A stretch of 64,000 bases of DNA. Source: Ichthyobacterium seriolicida (GTDB lineage Bacteria; Bacteroidota; Bacteroidia; Flavobacteriales; Ichthyobacteriaceae). Below the pieces are notes generated by a model, which was not told where the DNA came from, made no database searches, and saw only the letters and a list, made by a program, of their open reading frames with translations. A program made the translations under genes and the position numbers. The stretch is taken from assembly GCF_002369955.1 (NCBI RefSeq), contig NZ_AP014564.1:1596996-1660995 (forward strand), read 5' to 3'. Below, in pieces: positions 1-11,500 of this stretch. Numbering within the stretch: the stretch's first letter is position 1; the number at the start of each line of letters is the position of its first letter.

Positions 1-850
1 CACCTACCAAACCCGATTCTTCTGTTATAATAGCAAATATAAAATCTGAAAAAGACTGAGGTAAAAAGTTTTTCATAGTGCTCTTGCCAGGACCTATACC
101 AAACCATCCACCTAACTTAACAGCTTCCATAGCTCCATTAGATTGATAAGTTTCATTTGTATCCCCATTGATAAATGAACTAATTCTATTAGACCAAGTC
201 TTTGCACGAACAGGACCGTAATCGGAAAATACATTTATCATCAAAAAAAATATAAGTGCAATAACACAAGTGCTTCCTATAATTCTAAACATATATTTAA
301 ATGGGAATTTGCCTATTAACATAAGTGTGAGATTACTAATAAATATTAGCATCGCTGTAGACAAATTAGACGGAAATACCAATAATACTATAACTGCTAA
401 AGGTATTAACAAGTATAAACATTCCTTAAAATTATTATAGACACCATTCTTTTTTGATAAAAAAGCAGCCGTATACATCATACTTACGTATATAGCAAAA
501 GCAGAAGTCTGGAAACTAACCCCACCTATTCGTATCCATCTACTCGCACTATTTACACTAGTGCCAAAAAACAGAGTTATTGTCAGTAGAATAATAATTA
601 CAAGAACCATGATCACCGATATTCTCTTGTAATAATTATAATCTATCCTGTGTACTAAAAATATAATGATAAAACCAAAAAATAGATGAAAAGCATGTTT
701 TATAAGAATCAAAGAAGTATTCCCATCTCCATACAGATAAGCTGGATTACTACTGGTAGTATAATTAGGCCAAAAAGAAAATAAGGCTAATGCAAAAATA
801 GCACTCCAAAGAGTTTTATTGCCTCTTATATTTTTTATCCTAGATATCAC
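1..850 (-). CDS. ftsW: FtsW, septal peptidoglycan polymerase (C-terminus beyond the left edge)
   Basis: This is the N-terminal ~283 codons of a SEDS-family glycosyltransferase that polymerises septal peptidoglycan with FtsI in the inner membrane. Reading the minus strand from a GTG at 850-848 gives a multi-span membrane protein with the family signatures SRWIRIGG (near 530) and, at the cut end, GWFGIGPGKS followed by LPQSFSDFIFAIITEE, the conserved extracytoplasmic loop of FtsW/RodA. The GTG overlaps the murD stop codon by 2 bases (GTGA), which supports translational coupling and decides the start. It is the last visible gene of the dcw operon. RodA is the alternative, but the position directly after murD favours FtsW. 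murG, murC and ftsQ would be expected further left, outside the window. Confidence 0.93.
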   Translation of the reverse strand, partial: MISRIKNIRGNKTLWSAIFALALFSFWPNYTTSSNPAYLYGDGNTSLILIKHAFHLFFGFIIIFLVHRIDYNYYKRISVIMVLVIIILLTITLFFGTSVNSASRWIRIGGVSFQTSAFAIYVSMMYTAAFLSKKNGVYNNFKECLYLLIPLAVIVLLVFPSNLSTAMLIFISNLTLMLIGKFPFKYMFRIIGSTCVIALIFFLMINVFSDYGPVRAKTWSNRISSFINGDTNETYQSNGAMEAVKLGGWFGIGPGKSTMKNFLPQSFSDFIFAIITEESGLVG

Positions 851-2187
851 TGTATATTTTTTACCGCCTCTTTAAATCTATTGCCTCTATCTTCATAATT
901 TTCAAATAAATCAAAACTAGCACAAGTGGGTGATAGTATTACAGTATCTCCCAATACCGCTATCTCATTAGCTAACCCAACTGCTTCAGTCATAGATTTA
1001 GTCTGAAAAATATACTCTGTCTTATTTTTAAAAATATCTATAATTTTAGAATTATCTACTCCTAAACATATCATAGCCTTTACTTTTTTTTTCACTAAAG
1101 GAATAAGCTCGGTGTAATCATTTCCCTTATCCTGACCTCCTACTATCCAAATAATAGGCCTACTTATATTCTCTAAAGCAAAAAATGTAGAATTAACATT
1201 AGTAGCTTTAGAATCATTTATATACTCCACACCATTTATTTCCAATACCCTTTCAAATCTGTGCTCAACTGAACTAAAATGCTCTAAAGTATGCTTTATA
1301 TATCTGTCTTGTACATTTAAGATTTTTGCACAAACACTCGCCGCCATAGAATTACAAATATTGTGAATACCCTTTAAAGCCATACTATTCAATGCCATTT
1401 TAAAATACAATTCTCCATAATTGAAAATCATATCACCCTTGGAAATACCAATGCCTCCATCTACAATATCTGTGGCAGAAAAGGGAATTGTTTTAGCATC
1501 TATCTCAATAGATCTCATATAATCTTTAATTATTTCGTCTTCTTTGTAGTATAGAAAATAGTCGTGCTCGCTTTGATTTTTTAGGATTCTAAACTTAGAC
1601 TTTATATAATTCTCAATATCGTAATCATAACGATCCAAATGATCTGGAACTATATTTAACAATACAGCTATCTCAGGCCTGAATTCTACTATTCCATCTA
1701 ATTGGAAACTACTCAACTCTAAAACATAAAAATCAAAATCACCCTCTGCTACTCTTAAAGCAAAACTGCTTCCTATATTCCCTGCCATACATACATTTAA
1801 TCCAGCTGATTTTAATATTTCATAAATCAATAAAGTAGTAGTAGTCTTTCCATTACTTCCAGTAACGGCTATTATTTGGGCATTTGTATACCTATATGCG
1901 AATTCTATTTCTGAGATAATTTTAATCCCCTTATTTCTAGCTTTATTTAAAATATCAATATCATCTGGTATTCCAGGACTCTTGATTATCTCGGCAGCAC
2001 TTAAAATGATCTCTTCACTGTGTTTGAGTTGCTCAAAGCTTATATTTTCACGATTTAAGATCAGTTTATATTTTTCTTTTATCACACGGCAATCCGATAA
2101 AAAAACTTCGAAGCCTTTGCTCTTGGCTAATACAGCAGCTCCTACACCACTCTCAGCCCCTCCCAATACAACTATTAAACCTTTCAT
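847..2187 (-). CDS. murD: UDP-N-acetylmuramoyl-L-alanine--D-glutamate ligase MurD
   Basis: This cytoplasmic ATP-dependent Mur ligase adds D-glutamate to UDP-MurNAc-L-Ala. The 446-residue length is usual. The N-terminal Rossmann-like domain begins with LGGAESGVGAA, the ATP-binding P-loop is TGSNGKTTTT (about residue 108), the central domain carries LELSSFQLD and NIVPDHLDRY, and the C-terminal domain has NDSKATN and GGQDKG, all MurD signatures. The start ATG overlaps the mraY stop by one base (TAATG) and its TGA stop overlaps the GTG of ftsW, so it is embedded in the division operon. Nothing is missing or odd. Confidence 0.97.
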   Translation of the reverse strand: MKGLIVVLGGAESGVGAAVLAKSKGFEVFLSDCRVIKEKYKLILNRENISFEQLKHSEEIILSAAEIIKSPGIPDDIDILNKARNKGIKIISEIEFAYRYTNAQIIAVTGSNGKTTTTLLIYEILKSAGLNVCMAGNIGSSFALRVAEGDFDFYVLELSSFQLDGIVEFRPEIAVLLNIVPDHLDRYDYDIENYIKSKFRILKNQSEHDYFLYYKEDEIIKDYMRSIEIDAKTIPFSATDIVDGGIGISKGDMIFNYGELYFKMALNSMALKGIHNICNSMAASVCAKILNVQDRYIKHTLEHFSSVEHRFERVLEINGVEYINDSKATNVNSTFFALENISRPIIWIVGGQDKGNDYTELIPLVKKKVKAMICLGVDNSKIIDIFKNKTEYIFQTKSMTEAVGLANEIAVLGDTVILSPTCASFDLFENYEDRGNRFKEAVKNIQ

Positions 2188-3401
2188 TATCTTATCTTCA
2201 GAGTCACAACGGTTAGTACAGCCAATATTATTCCCACAATAAGAAAGCGCATGACCACTTGATTTTCATGAATTCCCTTTTTTTGGTAGTGATGATGCAG
2301 TGGAGCCATCCTAAAAAAGCGCTTACCCTCATTAAACCTTATCCTGGTATATTTAAAATAACCCACTTGCAATATGACAGATAAGTTTTCAACCAAGAAA
2401 ACACCACACAAAATAGGTATTAACAATTCTTTTCTTATACATATGCTTATAACAGCAATAACAGCACCTATCATTAAGCTACCAGTATCACCCATAAAAA
2501 CCCTTGCTGGGTATGAATTATACCATAAAAATCCAACCAGAGCTCCCACAAATGAAGAAGTGAATACAACTATCTCTTCAGAATGAGGTATGTACATAAT
2601 ATTTAGATAATCAGCGTAAATAACATTGCTAGAAACCCAAGATAATACAACTAAAACTCCGCCTATTATGGCTGAAATTCCAGTGGCTAAACCGTCTAAT
2701 CCATCTGTTAGATTAGCTCCATTAGATACGGATGTGGTGATAAAAATTATACAAAAAACAAATATTATCCAAGTGTATTTCTCATAGTCTTGACCTAACC
2801 ACTTTATTAAATATTTATAATCAAAATCAATATTTTTTAAAAAAGGAATGGTCGTCTTTGTAGACTTGATATTTCCTTTGACTGGAGTAGTCTCTTGCGC
2901 TTGTGAAATTAAATCTTCATTATGCCTAACGACTACATCTTGGTGAAAATAAAGAGTTAAACCTACTATCAACCCTAAAATTACTTGCCCAGATATTTTT
3001 AAATAGGCATTTAATCCGTTTTTATTCTTCTTAAATATCTTTATGTAATCATCTAAAAAACCTATAAATCCCATCCACAGAGTAGTTGTAACCAATAGAA
3101 TTATATAGACATTTGCAATATCGGCAAATAGAAAACACGGAATCAAAGTTGATAAGATTATTATTACACCTCCCATAGTAGGAGTGCCTTCTTTTTCAAT
3201 TTGACCTTCTATTCCCAAATTTCTGATTGTCTCACCTATCTGTTTTCTCTTTATGTACCTTATTATTTTTCCTCCAAAAAACATAGAGAACAAAAGTGAT
3301 AAAATCACACTCATAGAAACTCTAAAAGAAGTATAACTAAACAACCTAGCGCCAATAAAATCAAAATTTGAATCTAAATAACTAAACAGGTAATACAACA
3401 T
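2187..3401 (-). CDS. mraY: Phospho-N-acetylmuramoyl-pentapeptide-transferase MraY
   Basis: This integral membrane enzyme transfers phospho-MurNAc-pentapeptide to undecaprenyl phosphate, making lipid I. Visible signatures are EGTPTMGGV, the DDYIK aspartates in [39 protein letters not shown] and [11 protein letters not shown] near the end. At 404 residues it is longer than the ~360 of E. coli. The extra length is a polar insert of about 60 residues around 165-215, between transmembrane segments, which is usual for Bacteroidota MraY. Both ends overlap neighbours by one base (TAATG with murE and with murD), indicating one translationally coupled transcript. Confidence 0.97.
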   Translation of the reverse strand: MLYYLFSYLDSNFDFIGARLFSYTSFRVSMSVILSLLFSMFFGGKIIRYIKRKQIGETIRNLGIEGQIEKEGTPTMGGVIIILSTLIPCFLFADIANVYIILLVTTTLWMGFIGFLDDYIKIFKKNKNGLNAYLKISGQVILGLIVGLTLYFHQDVVVRHNEDLISQAQETTPVKGNIKSTKTTIPFLKNIDFDYKYLIKWLGQDYEKYTWIIFVFCIIFITTSVSNGANLTDGLDGLATGISAIIGGVLVVLSWVSSNVIYADYLNIMYIPHSEEIVVFTSSFVGALVGFLWYNSYPARVFMGDTGSLMIGAVIAVISICIRKELLIPILCGVFLVENLSVILQVGYFKYTRIRFNEGKRFFRMAPLHHHYQKKGIHENQVVMRFLIVGIILAVLTVVTLKIR

Positions 3402-4864
3402 TATTTTTTATAATTTCTAAAGCAATTCAATAGTATTTCGTAATCATTGTGATATTCTTTTACATCCCCTATATATTGATAAGTTTCATGACCTTTACCG
3501 AGTACCAAAATTATATCACCTCTCTGGCTCATACTCACAGCTCTGTCTATGGCTTGTTTTCTATCTGGTATGATAAACACATTTTCTGAATCAGAATCTG
3601 CAATACCTTCTCTCATATCTGAAATTATTTGCAAGGGATCCTCATGCCTAGGATTATCACTTGTCAAGAAAACTTTATCGGAATATTCATGAGCTATACT
3701 CGCCATTTTAGGACGCTTTTTTTTATCTCTATTTCCTCCACAACCTACGATGCAAATGACATTAATCCCATCACTTTTAATCTCATTTACCGTCTTGAAA
3801 ACATTTATAAGAGCATCGGGAGTATGAGCAAAATCAACTATTCCTAATATTCCTGTCTCTGAAATAACGTGCTGAAATCTCCCTCTTATGCTCTCTATAT
3901 CACTAATGGCTATCAATATTTCTTCAGAATCCTTACCTAAAATAATAGCCACACTATAAACCGCTAATATATTGTAAGCATTAAAGCGACCGACTAACTT
4001 GGTATGAACCTCTCTTTTGTCTATCTCTAAAATCAAGCCGTGTAGACTATTCTCTAGAATTTTAGCTTTAAAATCGGCATGTTTTTTCACAGATAAATAA
4101 TACTTCTTACTAAGAGTATTCTGTAACATGACCGTGCCATTTTTATCATCTATATTAGACAGAGAAAAAGCTGACTTTGGCAAATTGTCGAAAAAAGATT
4201 TTTTAACGCTTATATATTCACCAAAAGTATTGTGGTAATCTAAATGATCGTGAGTTATATTGGTAAATATCCCTCCGAAGAACACCAGACCAGAATTGCG
4301 CTGTTGACTGATTCCATGAGAACTAACTTCCATAAAACAATACTCACAACCTATTTCTACCATCTTATTCAAAGCACGATTGATACTTATAGAATCAGGA
4401 GTGGTATAATCCGAATCTATTTCTTCATCGCCTATTATCACACTTATGGTAGACACCAAACCAGATTTATTACCTAAAAGATTAAACAACCTATAGAGTA
4501 AAGTCGCTACAGTTGTCTTTCCATTAGTGCCTGTAACCCCAATTAACTTTATCTTTTTGGAAGGATTATCATAAAAATTACTGGCCAATAATCCCATATA
4601 CTTAGCCGAATCGTCAACTTTTATATAACAAATTCTGTCATTTATTTTTTCAGGAAGAACCTCACACAATACAGATGTAGCTCCCTTTTTAATAGCAATA
4701 TCTATAAAATCATGCCCATCTACTCTCGCTCCCTTAATAGCTACAAACAAACTAGAAGTAGATACACTTTTGCTGTCAAAAATTATATCCTTCACCTCAC
4801 ACTCATGAGAACCTATAATTTCAAATGATGTATTCTCTGGCAATATCTCCTTTAATAACTTCAT
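3401..4864 (-). CDS. murE: UDP-MurNAc-tripeptide ligase MurE, probably meso-diaminopimelate adding
   Basis: This cytoplasmic Mur ligase adds the third amino acid to UDP-MurNAc-L-Ala-D-Glu. The 487-residue protein has the Mur N-domain ([16 protein letters not shown]), the P-loop [10 protein letters not shown] (about residue 108), the dipeptide-substrate segment [25 protein letters not shown] and the C-terminal motif [13 protein letters not shown] is the motif linked to meso-diaminopimelate rather than L-lysine specificity, so a DAP-type wall is inferred. Its ATG overlaps the ftsI stop (ATGA) and its stop overlaps the mraY start. Confidence 0.96.
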   Translation of the reverse strand: MKLLKEILPENTSFEIIGSHECEVKDIIFDSKSVSTSSLFVAIKGARVDGHDFIDIAIKKGATSVLCEVLPEKINDRICYIKVDDSAKYMGLLASNFYDNPSKKIKLIGVTGTNGKTTVATLLYRLFNLLGNKSGLVSTISVIIGDEEIDSDYTTPDSISINRALNKMVEIGCEYCFMEVSSHGISQQRNSGLVFFGGIFTNITHDHLDYHNTFGEYISVKKSFFDNLPKSAFSLSNIDDKNGTVMLQNTLSKKYYLSVKKHADFKAKILENSLHGLILEIDKREVHTKLVGRFNAYNILAVYSVAIILGKDSEEILIAISDIESIRGRFQHVISETGILGIVDFAHTPDALINVFKTVNEIKSDGINVICIVGCGGNRDKKKRPKMASIAHEYSDKVFLTSDNPRHEDPLQIISDMREGIADSDSENVFIIPDRKQAIDRAVSMSQRGDIILVLGKGHETYQYIGDVKEYHNDYEILLNCFRNYKK

Positions 4865-6834
4865 ATATCTTGAGAGAATTTTAATATGAGAACTGATCCT
4901 TCTTTAAATGAAGTGCCTGGTTTGGGATGCTGATCTACCAAAATACCCATACCCTTTACTTTTACCTTTAATCCTTTTTTTTCTAACTCTGGCAGAGCTC
5001 GCTCCAAGCTAACACCATACATATCTGGAATTTTATTTTTTTTGAGCGAACTTAGATTGTCGTTATCCCTTATCTTATCTTTAAGTTTATTCAAATCCAA
5101 CTCCTCAGCCTCCAAAACAGATGGAATACTAGAAAATATTTTTTGTGCAATATTTCTGAATACAGGAGCAGCTACAGTACTACCGTAATAATTTATCTTT
5201 TTATCTGGCTTGTTTATAACTACAATACAAGAATACAAAGGTTTATCAGCAGGAAAATATCCTACAAAAGAACTTATATATCCCATCTTTTCACGTCCCT
5301 TCCAGTATTCTAATTGTGTAGTTCCCGTCTTGCCTGCCATAGGTAATTTGGAATCGTATATCTCTTTAGCCGTACCTCTTAAAACTACTCCCTCTAACAT
5401 CTTTTTCACCTTATCTAAGGTCGACTTAGAACATAAAATAGGATTTATAACCTCCACTGGAAAGACCTTTTTAGTTATTCCCCTCTCCCTTGTCTCTAAT
5501 ACAAATCTAGGTTTTAACATAACCCCATCATTAGCGACAGCATTGTAAAAAGCTAATACGTGTATAGGAGTCAACCTTATACCATAACCAAAGGCCATCC
5601 ATGCCAAGGTGATAGCAGACCACTCTCTACCCTTAGGGGTGGGGATCAAAGGAATTCCCTCTCCTTTTATACTCAAATCTAATTTCTGACCCAAATTCAT
5701 CTTATAAAGCCTATTTATAAAATCTAGCGGTCTATCTTTATACTTATCATACACTAATTTGGCTACACCTACATTAGAAGATTTCTCAAATATCTCTTGT
5801 AGACCCAATACTCCCCATGAATGCATATCCTCTATAACATTGCCATATATAGACAACTTACCATCTGTATTTACCTTATCGCTAATACTCATTGTCCCAT
5901 CTTCTAGGCCTATCATAACTGAAGCTAATTTAAAAGTTGAACCAGGTTCAACGCTCTCCCATACAGCATAATTTTTATTCTCTTGATATAAACCCGATGA
6001 CTCATCCTTGCCTAAATTAGAAATAGCTAAAACATTTCCAGTTTTAACTTCCATGACCACCACACAACCATGATCTGCCTTAAACTTTTTTAAACTCTTT
6101 AACAATTCATAATGAGCTATATCTTGTATCCCAGTATTTATAGTAAGGTGTATATCCTCTCCATTATCAGGTTCAATTTTATCATCGTCGTTTAGGGGTT
6201 TCCAATTTCCTCCAAATATCTTCTGTTTTAACCTGGAACCATCTTTGCCTCTCAAAATAAAATCAAACCACCCCTCTATGCCTATCTTGTTATTTACATG
6301 CCCTATAGTTCTAGATGCTATATCTCCCAAAGGATTCTCTCTTGTGATCTTACACGAATAAATAAATCCACCTGAATACCTCCCATGCCTGAATATGGGA
6401 AAATCTTTAATTCTTAAAAATTCGCTATGAGATATATTTTTAGCTATAAACAGATATCTGTTATTCTCCTTCTTTGCTTTGAGCAACCTATCTAAGTAAT
6501 ACTTATAATTCTTCCCAAAAAAAGCAGATAAGGAATCTGATAATTCTCTTACCTTTTGGCTAAACAAATCCTCCCTTACAACAGAGACATCCATTCTTAT
6601 ATCGTACTTAGACGTAGATGTGGCCAAGAGATACCCATCACCAGAATAAATATTACCTCTGAGTGCTGCGATTCTTTTTCTCTGTATTTTCGTGGTATTG
6701 TCTCTATCATTCTCATGTAAATCACAATTTTTCTCTATGATAAAAAGTTTTACAATCACAGATGCGAAAAACAATACTATAAAAATACATACTAAATATA
6801 TCCTTAATGATATGCTCTTTCGTATATCATTCAT
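4861..6834 (-). CDS. ftsI: FtsI / PBP3-type peptidoglycan transpeptidase with PASTA domain
   Basis: This is the class B penicillin-binding protein that cross-links septal peptidoglycan. The 657 residues have one N-terminal membrane anchor (about 12-33), a PBP dimerisation domain, then the transpeptidase domain with the serine motif GSTFK (about 298), the SSN motif in EKSSNVGVAK (about 350) and KTGTTQ (about 502). The last ~60 residues form one PASTA domain starting IPDMYGVSLERALPELEKKG, common in Bacteroidota and Gram-positive division PBPs but absent from E. coli FtsI. Its start overlaps the upstream ftsL by 8 bases. It is expected to work with FtsW encoded at the end of the same operon. Confidence 0.95.
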   Translation of the reverse strand: MNDIRKSISLRIYLVCIFIVLFFASVIVKLFIIEKNCDLHENDRDNTTKIQRKRIAALRGNIYSGDGYLLATSTSKYDIRMDVSVVREDLFSQKVRELSDSLSAFFGKNYKYYLDRLLKAKKENNRYLFIAKNISHSEFLRIKDFPIFRHGRYSGGFIYSCKITRENPLGDIASRTIGHVNNKIGIEGWFDFILRGKDGSRLKQKIFGGNWKPLNDDDKIEPDNGEDIHLTINTGIQDIAHYELLKSLKKFKADHGCVVVMEVKTGNVLAISNLGKDESSGLYQENKNYAVWESVEPGSTFKLASVMIGLEDGTMSISDKVNTDGKLSIYGNVIEDMHSWGVLGLQEIFEKSSNVGVAKLVYDKYKDRPLDFINRLYKMNLGQKLDLSIKGEGIPLIPTPKGREWSAITLAWMAFGYGIRLTPIHVLAFYNAVANDGVMLKPRFVLETRERGITKKVFPVEVINPILCSKSTLDKVKKMLEGVVLRGTAKEIYDSKLPMAGKTGTTQLEYWKGREKMGYISSFVGYFPADKPLYSCIVVINKPDKKINYYGSTVAAPVFRNIAQKIFSSIPSVLEAEELDLNKLKDKIRDNDNLSSLKKNKIPDMYGVSLERALPELEKKGLKVKVKGMGILVDQHPKPGTSFKEGSVLILKFSQDI

Positions 6835-7138
6835 CCCTAGGTTTTACTATTATCTCTTTGGCCCCTTCCATGGGCTTTAAACCTGATTTTTTTATAGCCT
6901 TTTCAACCTCAGTGCCAAGCCTGACACGCATCAACTTAGAACTGATCTCTAAAGATTCTGATTGTAATTTCTGAAATTCCATTTTCAACTTAGAGATTGT
7001 ATATACCTTCTCATCAGCTTTGTGTGAACAGTATATCATAATCATGATAAAGAAAAAAATAAAAACTATAAACTTCCAATCTTTTATCTCATCTATTTGT
7101 TGCTTTATAACACCTATATATTTCCTCATTAGAATCAT
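6827..7138 (-). CDS. ftsL: FtsL-like small division protein
   Basis: This is a 103-residue bitopic membrane protein. A short basic and amphipathic cytoplasmic N-terminus is followed by one strongly hydrophobic segment (about 23-40, FIVFIFFFIMIMIYCS) and a predicted coiled coil (about 48-85, rich in heptad leucines and isoleucines). Sequence identity in this family is low. The call rests on size, topology and position between rsmH and ftsI, exactly where Bacteroidota keep their FtsL-like protein. It is expected to scaffold FtsI/FtsW at the septum. The start overlaps the rsmH stop (ATGA); a second Met three codons in is an alternative start. Confidence 0.82.
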   Translation of the reverse strand: MILMRKYIGVIKQQIDEIKDWKFIVFIFFFIMIMIYCSHKADEKVYTISKLKMEFQKLQSESLEISSKLMRVRLGTEVEKAIKKSGLKPMEGAKEIIVKPRDE

Positions 7139-8046
7139 ACCTTAACCGCTATTCTAAGTCTGGCACTTCTAGATCTGTTATTATGACTAACCTCTTGATA
7201 TGAAGGTTTTATCACTCTCTTATTAACTGCTTTAAATGGAGGAGAAGTAGCTGTATTTCCATAGATGTCTTTTTCTATTTCACTTTCAAACACTCCATTT
7301 TTAATAAACCTCTTTACTAACCTATCCTCTAGAGAATGATACGATATAACTACTAATCTACCTCCTACATTCAACACATCTTGACTGTCTTTTAACAAAA
7401 CTTTTAAAGAATTTAATTCATCATTAACCTCAATGCGAATTGCTTGAAATAATTTAGCAAAAAACTTATGCCACATCCTATCGGTATAAAAAACAGATAA
7501 AATCTCTTTTAAGTCACTTATATTCTTAATATTTCTCTTTTTTCTAGCCACACAGATAGTCTGAGCTATGACCTTATAATTTTTGATTTCTCCGTATTTG
7601 TTAAATATGTCTGATAACTCTTCCTCTTGATAAGTGTTTATTATATCCATGGCAGAGTGATTCATATCTGTGTTCATTCTCATATCTAAATCGCCATTAT
7701 AACGTATGGAAAAACCTCTGTGCTCGGTGTCTAATTGATGTGAAGAAACTCCCAAATCTGCAATTATGCCATCTACCTTTGTTATTTTATAGAACTTCAG
7801 ATAATTTTTTAAATACTTAAAATTCTGATTTATCAACATAAATCTAGGATCGTCTATGGCATTTTTTAAAGAGTCCTTATCTTGATCAAAGGCAAATAAC
7901 ATTCCTTTTTCACCCAAGTTATTCAATATCTCTGCAGAATGGCCTCCACCACCAAAAGTGACATCGACATAAATACCATCCCTATTTATATCTAAGCCTA
8001 TTATACTTTCACTTAACAGCACAGGATTATGATATTCGTATATCAT
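7135..8046 (-). CDS. rsmH: 16S rRNA (cytosine-1402-N4)-methyltransferase RsmH (MraW)
   Basis: This SAM-dependent enzyme methylates C1402 of 16S rRNA and is the usual first or second gene of dcw clusters. The 303-residue protein starts with the family hallmark HNPVLLSE, then the SAM-binding DVTFGGGGHSAEIL, DGIIADLGVSSHQLD, the GFSIRYNGDLDMRM segment and the C-terminal SYHSLEDRLVKRF and SRSARLRIA. No mraZ is found upstream: the next 480 bases are non-coding relic DNA followed by fibre gene A. rsmH is therefore the first gene of the operon here. Confidence 0.97.
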   Translation of the reverse strand: MIYEYHNPVLLSESIIGLDINRDGIYVDVTFGGGGHSAEILNNLGEKGMLFAFDQDKDSLKNAIDDPRFMLINQNFKYLKNYLKFYKITKVDGIIADLGVSSHQLDTEHRGFSIRYNGDLDMRMNTDMNHSAMDIINTYQEEELSDIFNKYGEIKNYKVIAQTICVARKKRNIKNISDLKEILSVFYTDRMWHKFFAKLFQAIRIEVNDELNSLKVLLKDSQDVLNVGGRLVVISYHSLEDRLVKRFIKNGVFESEIEKDIYGNTATSPPFKAVNKRVIKPSYQEVSHNNRSRSARLRIAVKV

Positions 8047-8189
8047 ATTTTTAATATTTCTAATTGGATATGCATTTAATACTCGGTAAGTCTAATTGTA
8101 ATTTTTTATCTGCAAAAATAAAACTACTTATATCAAGATATTTATAAAACATCGCTTTTTTACTGTCTTTTCAAAAAAGACCTAATAAG

Positions 8190-8515
8190 CCACGAAGTTA
8201 TGAAAATAAAAATCAGAGAATTGTAAACCTGAGTTGAATTAATAATTTACTTAATTAAAGTACTAGAAAGCCTTGAATTAACTGGGATTAAAATAAAATC
8301 AAAAGATTCAAGCGTTTTTTACACCACAAATTTGATCAAAAATATCAATGTAAAAATCAGAAAGTATACCAAAAACAAATTGTGATTTCCAACTGCTGAT
8401 GCTGTTAAAAAATCTACTTTTTTTAGCTCTTTGGGAAGCTATAAGAAAATAGTCTAAACCTATAATAAAAACAAAAAAATATGTCGTTTTTTATTTACAT
8501 ACTTTAAGCGATAGT
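8190..8515 (+). pseudogene. Decayed IS256-family transposase relic, copy 1
   Basis: This non-coding stretch between rsmH and fibre gene A is a shorter, more damaged version of the relic at 20477-20740. Shared segments include ACACCACAAAtTTGATcaAA (about 8321), the piece around CCAACTGCTGATGCTG (about 8389) and the end piece TTTATTTACATACTTTAAGC (about 8491). Relative to copy 2 it has lost at least two internal blocks and is out of frame, so it is not expressed. The upstream part (8225-8290) also matches 20245-20315. Both copies lie just 3' of a fibre gene (A and D), suggesting that gene and relic were duplicated together. Confidence 0.6.
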
Positions 8516-8530
8516 GTATATAATGAATAT

Positions 8531-11500
8531 CTATTCTTTTATCAAAACTTTGATATTTTCCTTACTAAGGACATCTGATTTACTTAATACTCTAATTAAA
8601 ATATCTAATTTCTTTTGAGTACTAGAAAGCTTTTCCTTTGTAACAGAAATTTCTTTTTCATTAGCAGAAAGTTTTTCCTTTGTAACAGAAAGTTCTTTTT
8701 TGAGAAAAATATTTTCTTTCTTGATATCATTATTCTCCTTTTTAATAATGCCACTTTCTTTTTCTAAGCCCACAACACGATCATAAACTGCTTGAGTAGC
8801 TGAAATATTTAAAGTGGTAAGACCATCGTAATCTACTGAGCGTAAATCGTCTACCTCCTTACCATAGATGAAAACCTTATTTTTAGAATCTAAAACCTCT
8901 TCTGTTAAAAATGTATTTGAATCTATAACTCTCTTTACTTTTACAGATCTATCTCCATCATTTTCTATTATAATCTTAACAATATCTCCAATAGAAAAAT
9001 CATGAGCCTTGTTTGTTGTAATAGCACTTCCTTCATTTGAAGTTTTAACTGATTTAGCTAATTCATATACATTAGGGATAATACCTTTATTTATATTTAT
9101 AACCTGTGGCAGTATGTTTTCTACTTGCTGAGCTATTACCTTTTTAAATGGCATAACCCCGCTTTCTATACTGTCTATCATGGTATAATCTGTAATTTCT
9201 ATATTTAGAAGTTTCTTTAAATCTTCTCTTCTATCTGATACCCCCTTTATACTCTTGATACGTTTATCTGATGTAGCTAAAAATTTATCATGTGTTACAA
9301 TACTATATTTTGCAGACAGAGACATCTTCAGAGAGGTACTAGTCCTCGAACGCAATTTATAACTACTATAGGAATCTTCATCATCACTATCACTATCCTC
9401 ATCATCACTAGTAAAGGTGCTATCAAAATATATTCCACTCAAGCCCCCTAGCGAATAATCCTCTAAAATAACGTAACCTTTTAAAAATGTTTTTTTAGTC
9501 TCCTTATTGCCAATAGTTACAGTATTACTCCCATTTCCTACCATATTAGTCCCTATAACTATTTCGTTAGTACTCTTATTTTCTTCTGACGACATAGTAT
9601 TATTCCCTATGAAAATAGAACTATTTGATTCTGTAAGCTCCATGGACGGCAGCTTATTATATAAATATTTAGCGCCAGCATAATATCCTATAGATATATT
9701 ATCTCTTCCTCCAACCATGTTACTTAAAGAATATGAACCTACCGAAGTATTATTGGAGCCAGTACTATTCCTTTGGAGAGAACCCACACCAACTGAAGTA
9801 TTATACTCGCCAGTAGTATTTTTTAGGAGAGAAGATTCACCAACTGAAGTGTTATTACTTCCAGAGGTGACATCTTTTAGGGATTCATAACCAACAGCTG
9901 TGTTGCTACCTGAGCTAACTACGTTATTACCAGATCCTATGCCTAAAAAAATATTTTTTTCACCACTACCTCCACTAGTGCCATTACTACCCTTACCAGA
10001 CCATTTAGTTATAATATTATCGTTAGTATCTGTTTTTATAAGCGTATATGCTTTTTTTATTTTTTCATCTAGTTCCTTCCCCTGATTAGCCGATAAGGCC
10101 TTTGTAGCCTCAGTAGTGGTTAAATTATCTACAATATCAGATATATTTAATTTTTTTTTCTCTAGTTCCTTCCCCTGCTTAGCTGATAAGGCACTTGTGC
10201 TATCATCAGAATTTAAATTATCTTCAAGATTTACTGGCCCTGGAATACCTTGTTCTCCTTGTGGTCCTGGGGCTCCTGTAGCACCATCTTTACCAGCGAG
10301 GCCCGCTGGACCTGCTACTCCATCTCTACCATCTCTACCTGGCGCTCCATCTTCACCTTTTTCTCCTCTTGGTCCTGTTAGACCTGCTGCCCCTGCTGGA
10401 CCTATTTCACCTTGAAGCCCTCTTGGCCCTACTGGTCCTATTGACCCTTGTGGACCTACTGGTCCTTCTTTACCATCAGCACCTGCTGGGCCTGGCTTGC
10501 CATCTTCACCTTTGTCTCCTGCTGGGCCTGTTTCACCCCGAAGCCCTGTTGGGCCTGGAGGGCCTTGTTTTCCTTCTTTACCTGCCAGTCCATCTTTACC
10601 ATCAGTACCTTTTGGACCTTCTTTACCAGCAGGTCCTATCTCGCCTCGATCTCCTTTCTCTCCCTTTTCTGCTTTTTTGTCTATCATCTGCTTAAGCTGA
10701 TACCCTTGATGCGCTGATAAAACTTTTTTTTCATTATGAGCTGAAACATCTAGGTTGTTTACAACTTCTAGTTTCCCATCCTCTAATTTTTTAAATTTTT
10801 CTTCGTATTCTACTAATTTAGCACCCTGTTCTTTTAACTCTATCCTCTGAGCAGCTATATTAGCTCCTAAAGTAGTCTCCGCTGTATTTATCTTACCTGT
10901 TAACTCTGCTTTCTGTTTAGTTAACTCTGCCTTCTGTTTAGTTAACTCTGCCTTCTCTTCATTTAACTCTGCCTTCTGTTCATTTAACTCTGCCTTCTCT
11001 TCAGTTAACTCTTTCTCTTGTTTGTCTATTTTTTCACTTTGAATCTTTAGCCCCTCTTTCTGAGCGGTTAACTCCTTTTCCTGTTCAAATATCTTGGTTT
11101 CAGATTTATCTACCCTTTCATAAAGCTCCTTGCCTCTATCAGCTGATAAAACTTTACCTTTACCTCCATTAAAATTATCAGCAATATCTATTTTGTCTAA
11201 TTTTCTTTCTTCTAAATCTCTCCCTTTATTGGCTGATAGAGCAGCTGATACAGCTCTAGAACTCAAATTATCTATAACATCTATTTTTGGACTATCCGCT
11301 GCATAAAATGCATAAGGGACACTAAGTATTTGACTCTTTTTTATAAGAGCATTACTATAATTATTTTTGCCAGTCAGATCTATCTCCGATTTAATGTAAT
11401 ATGAATATTCAGACCATTCTAAATCAGATAATTTTGAACCTGAGAATCCTTGAGATCTAATACCTTCTCCTACCTTTAGAGTAGCTAGGCCATTCTTATC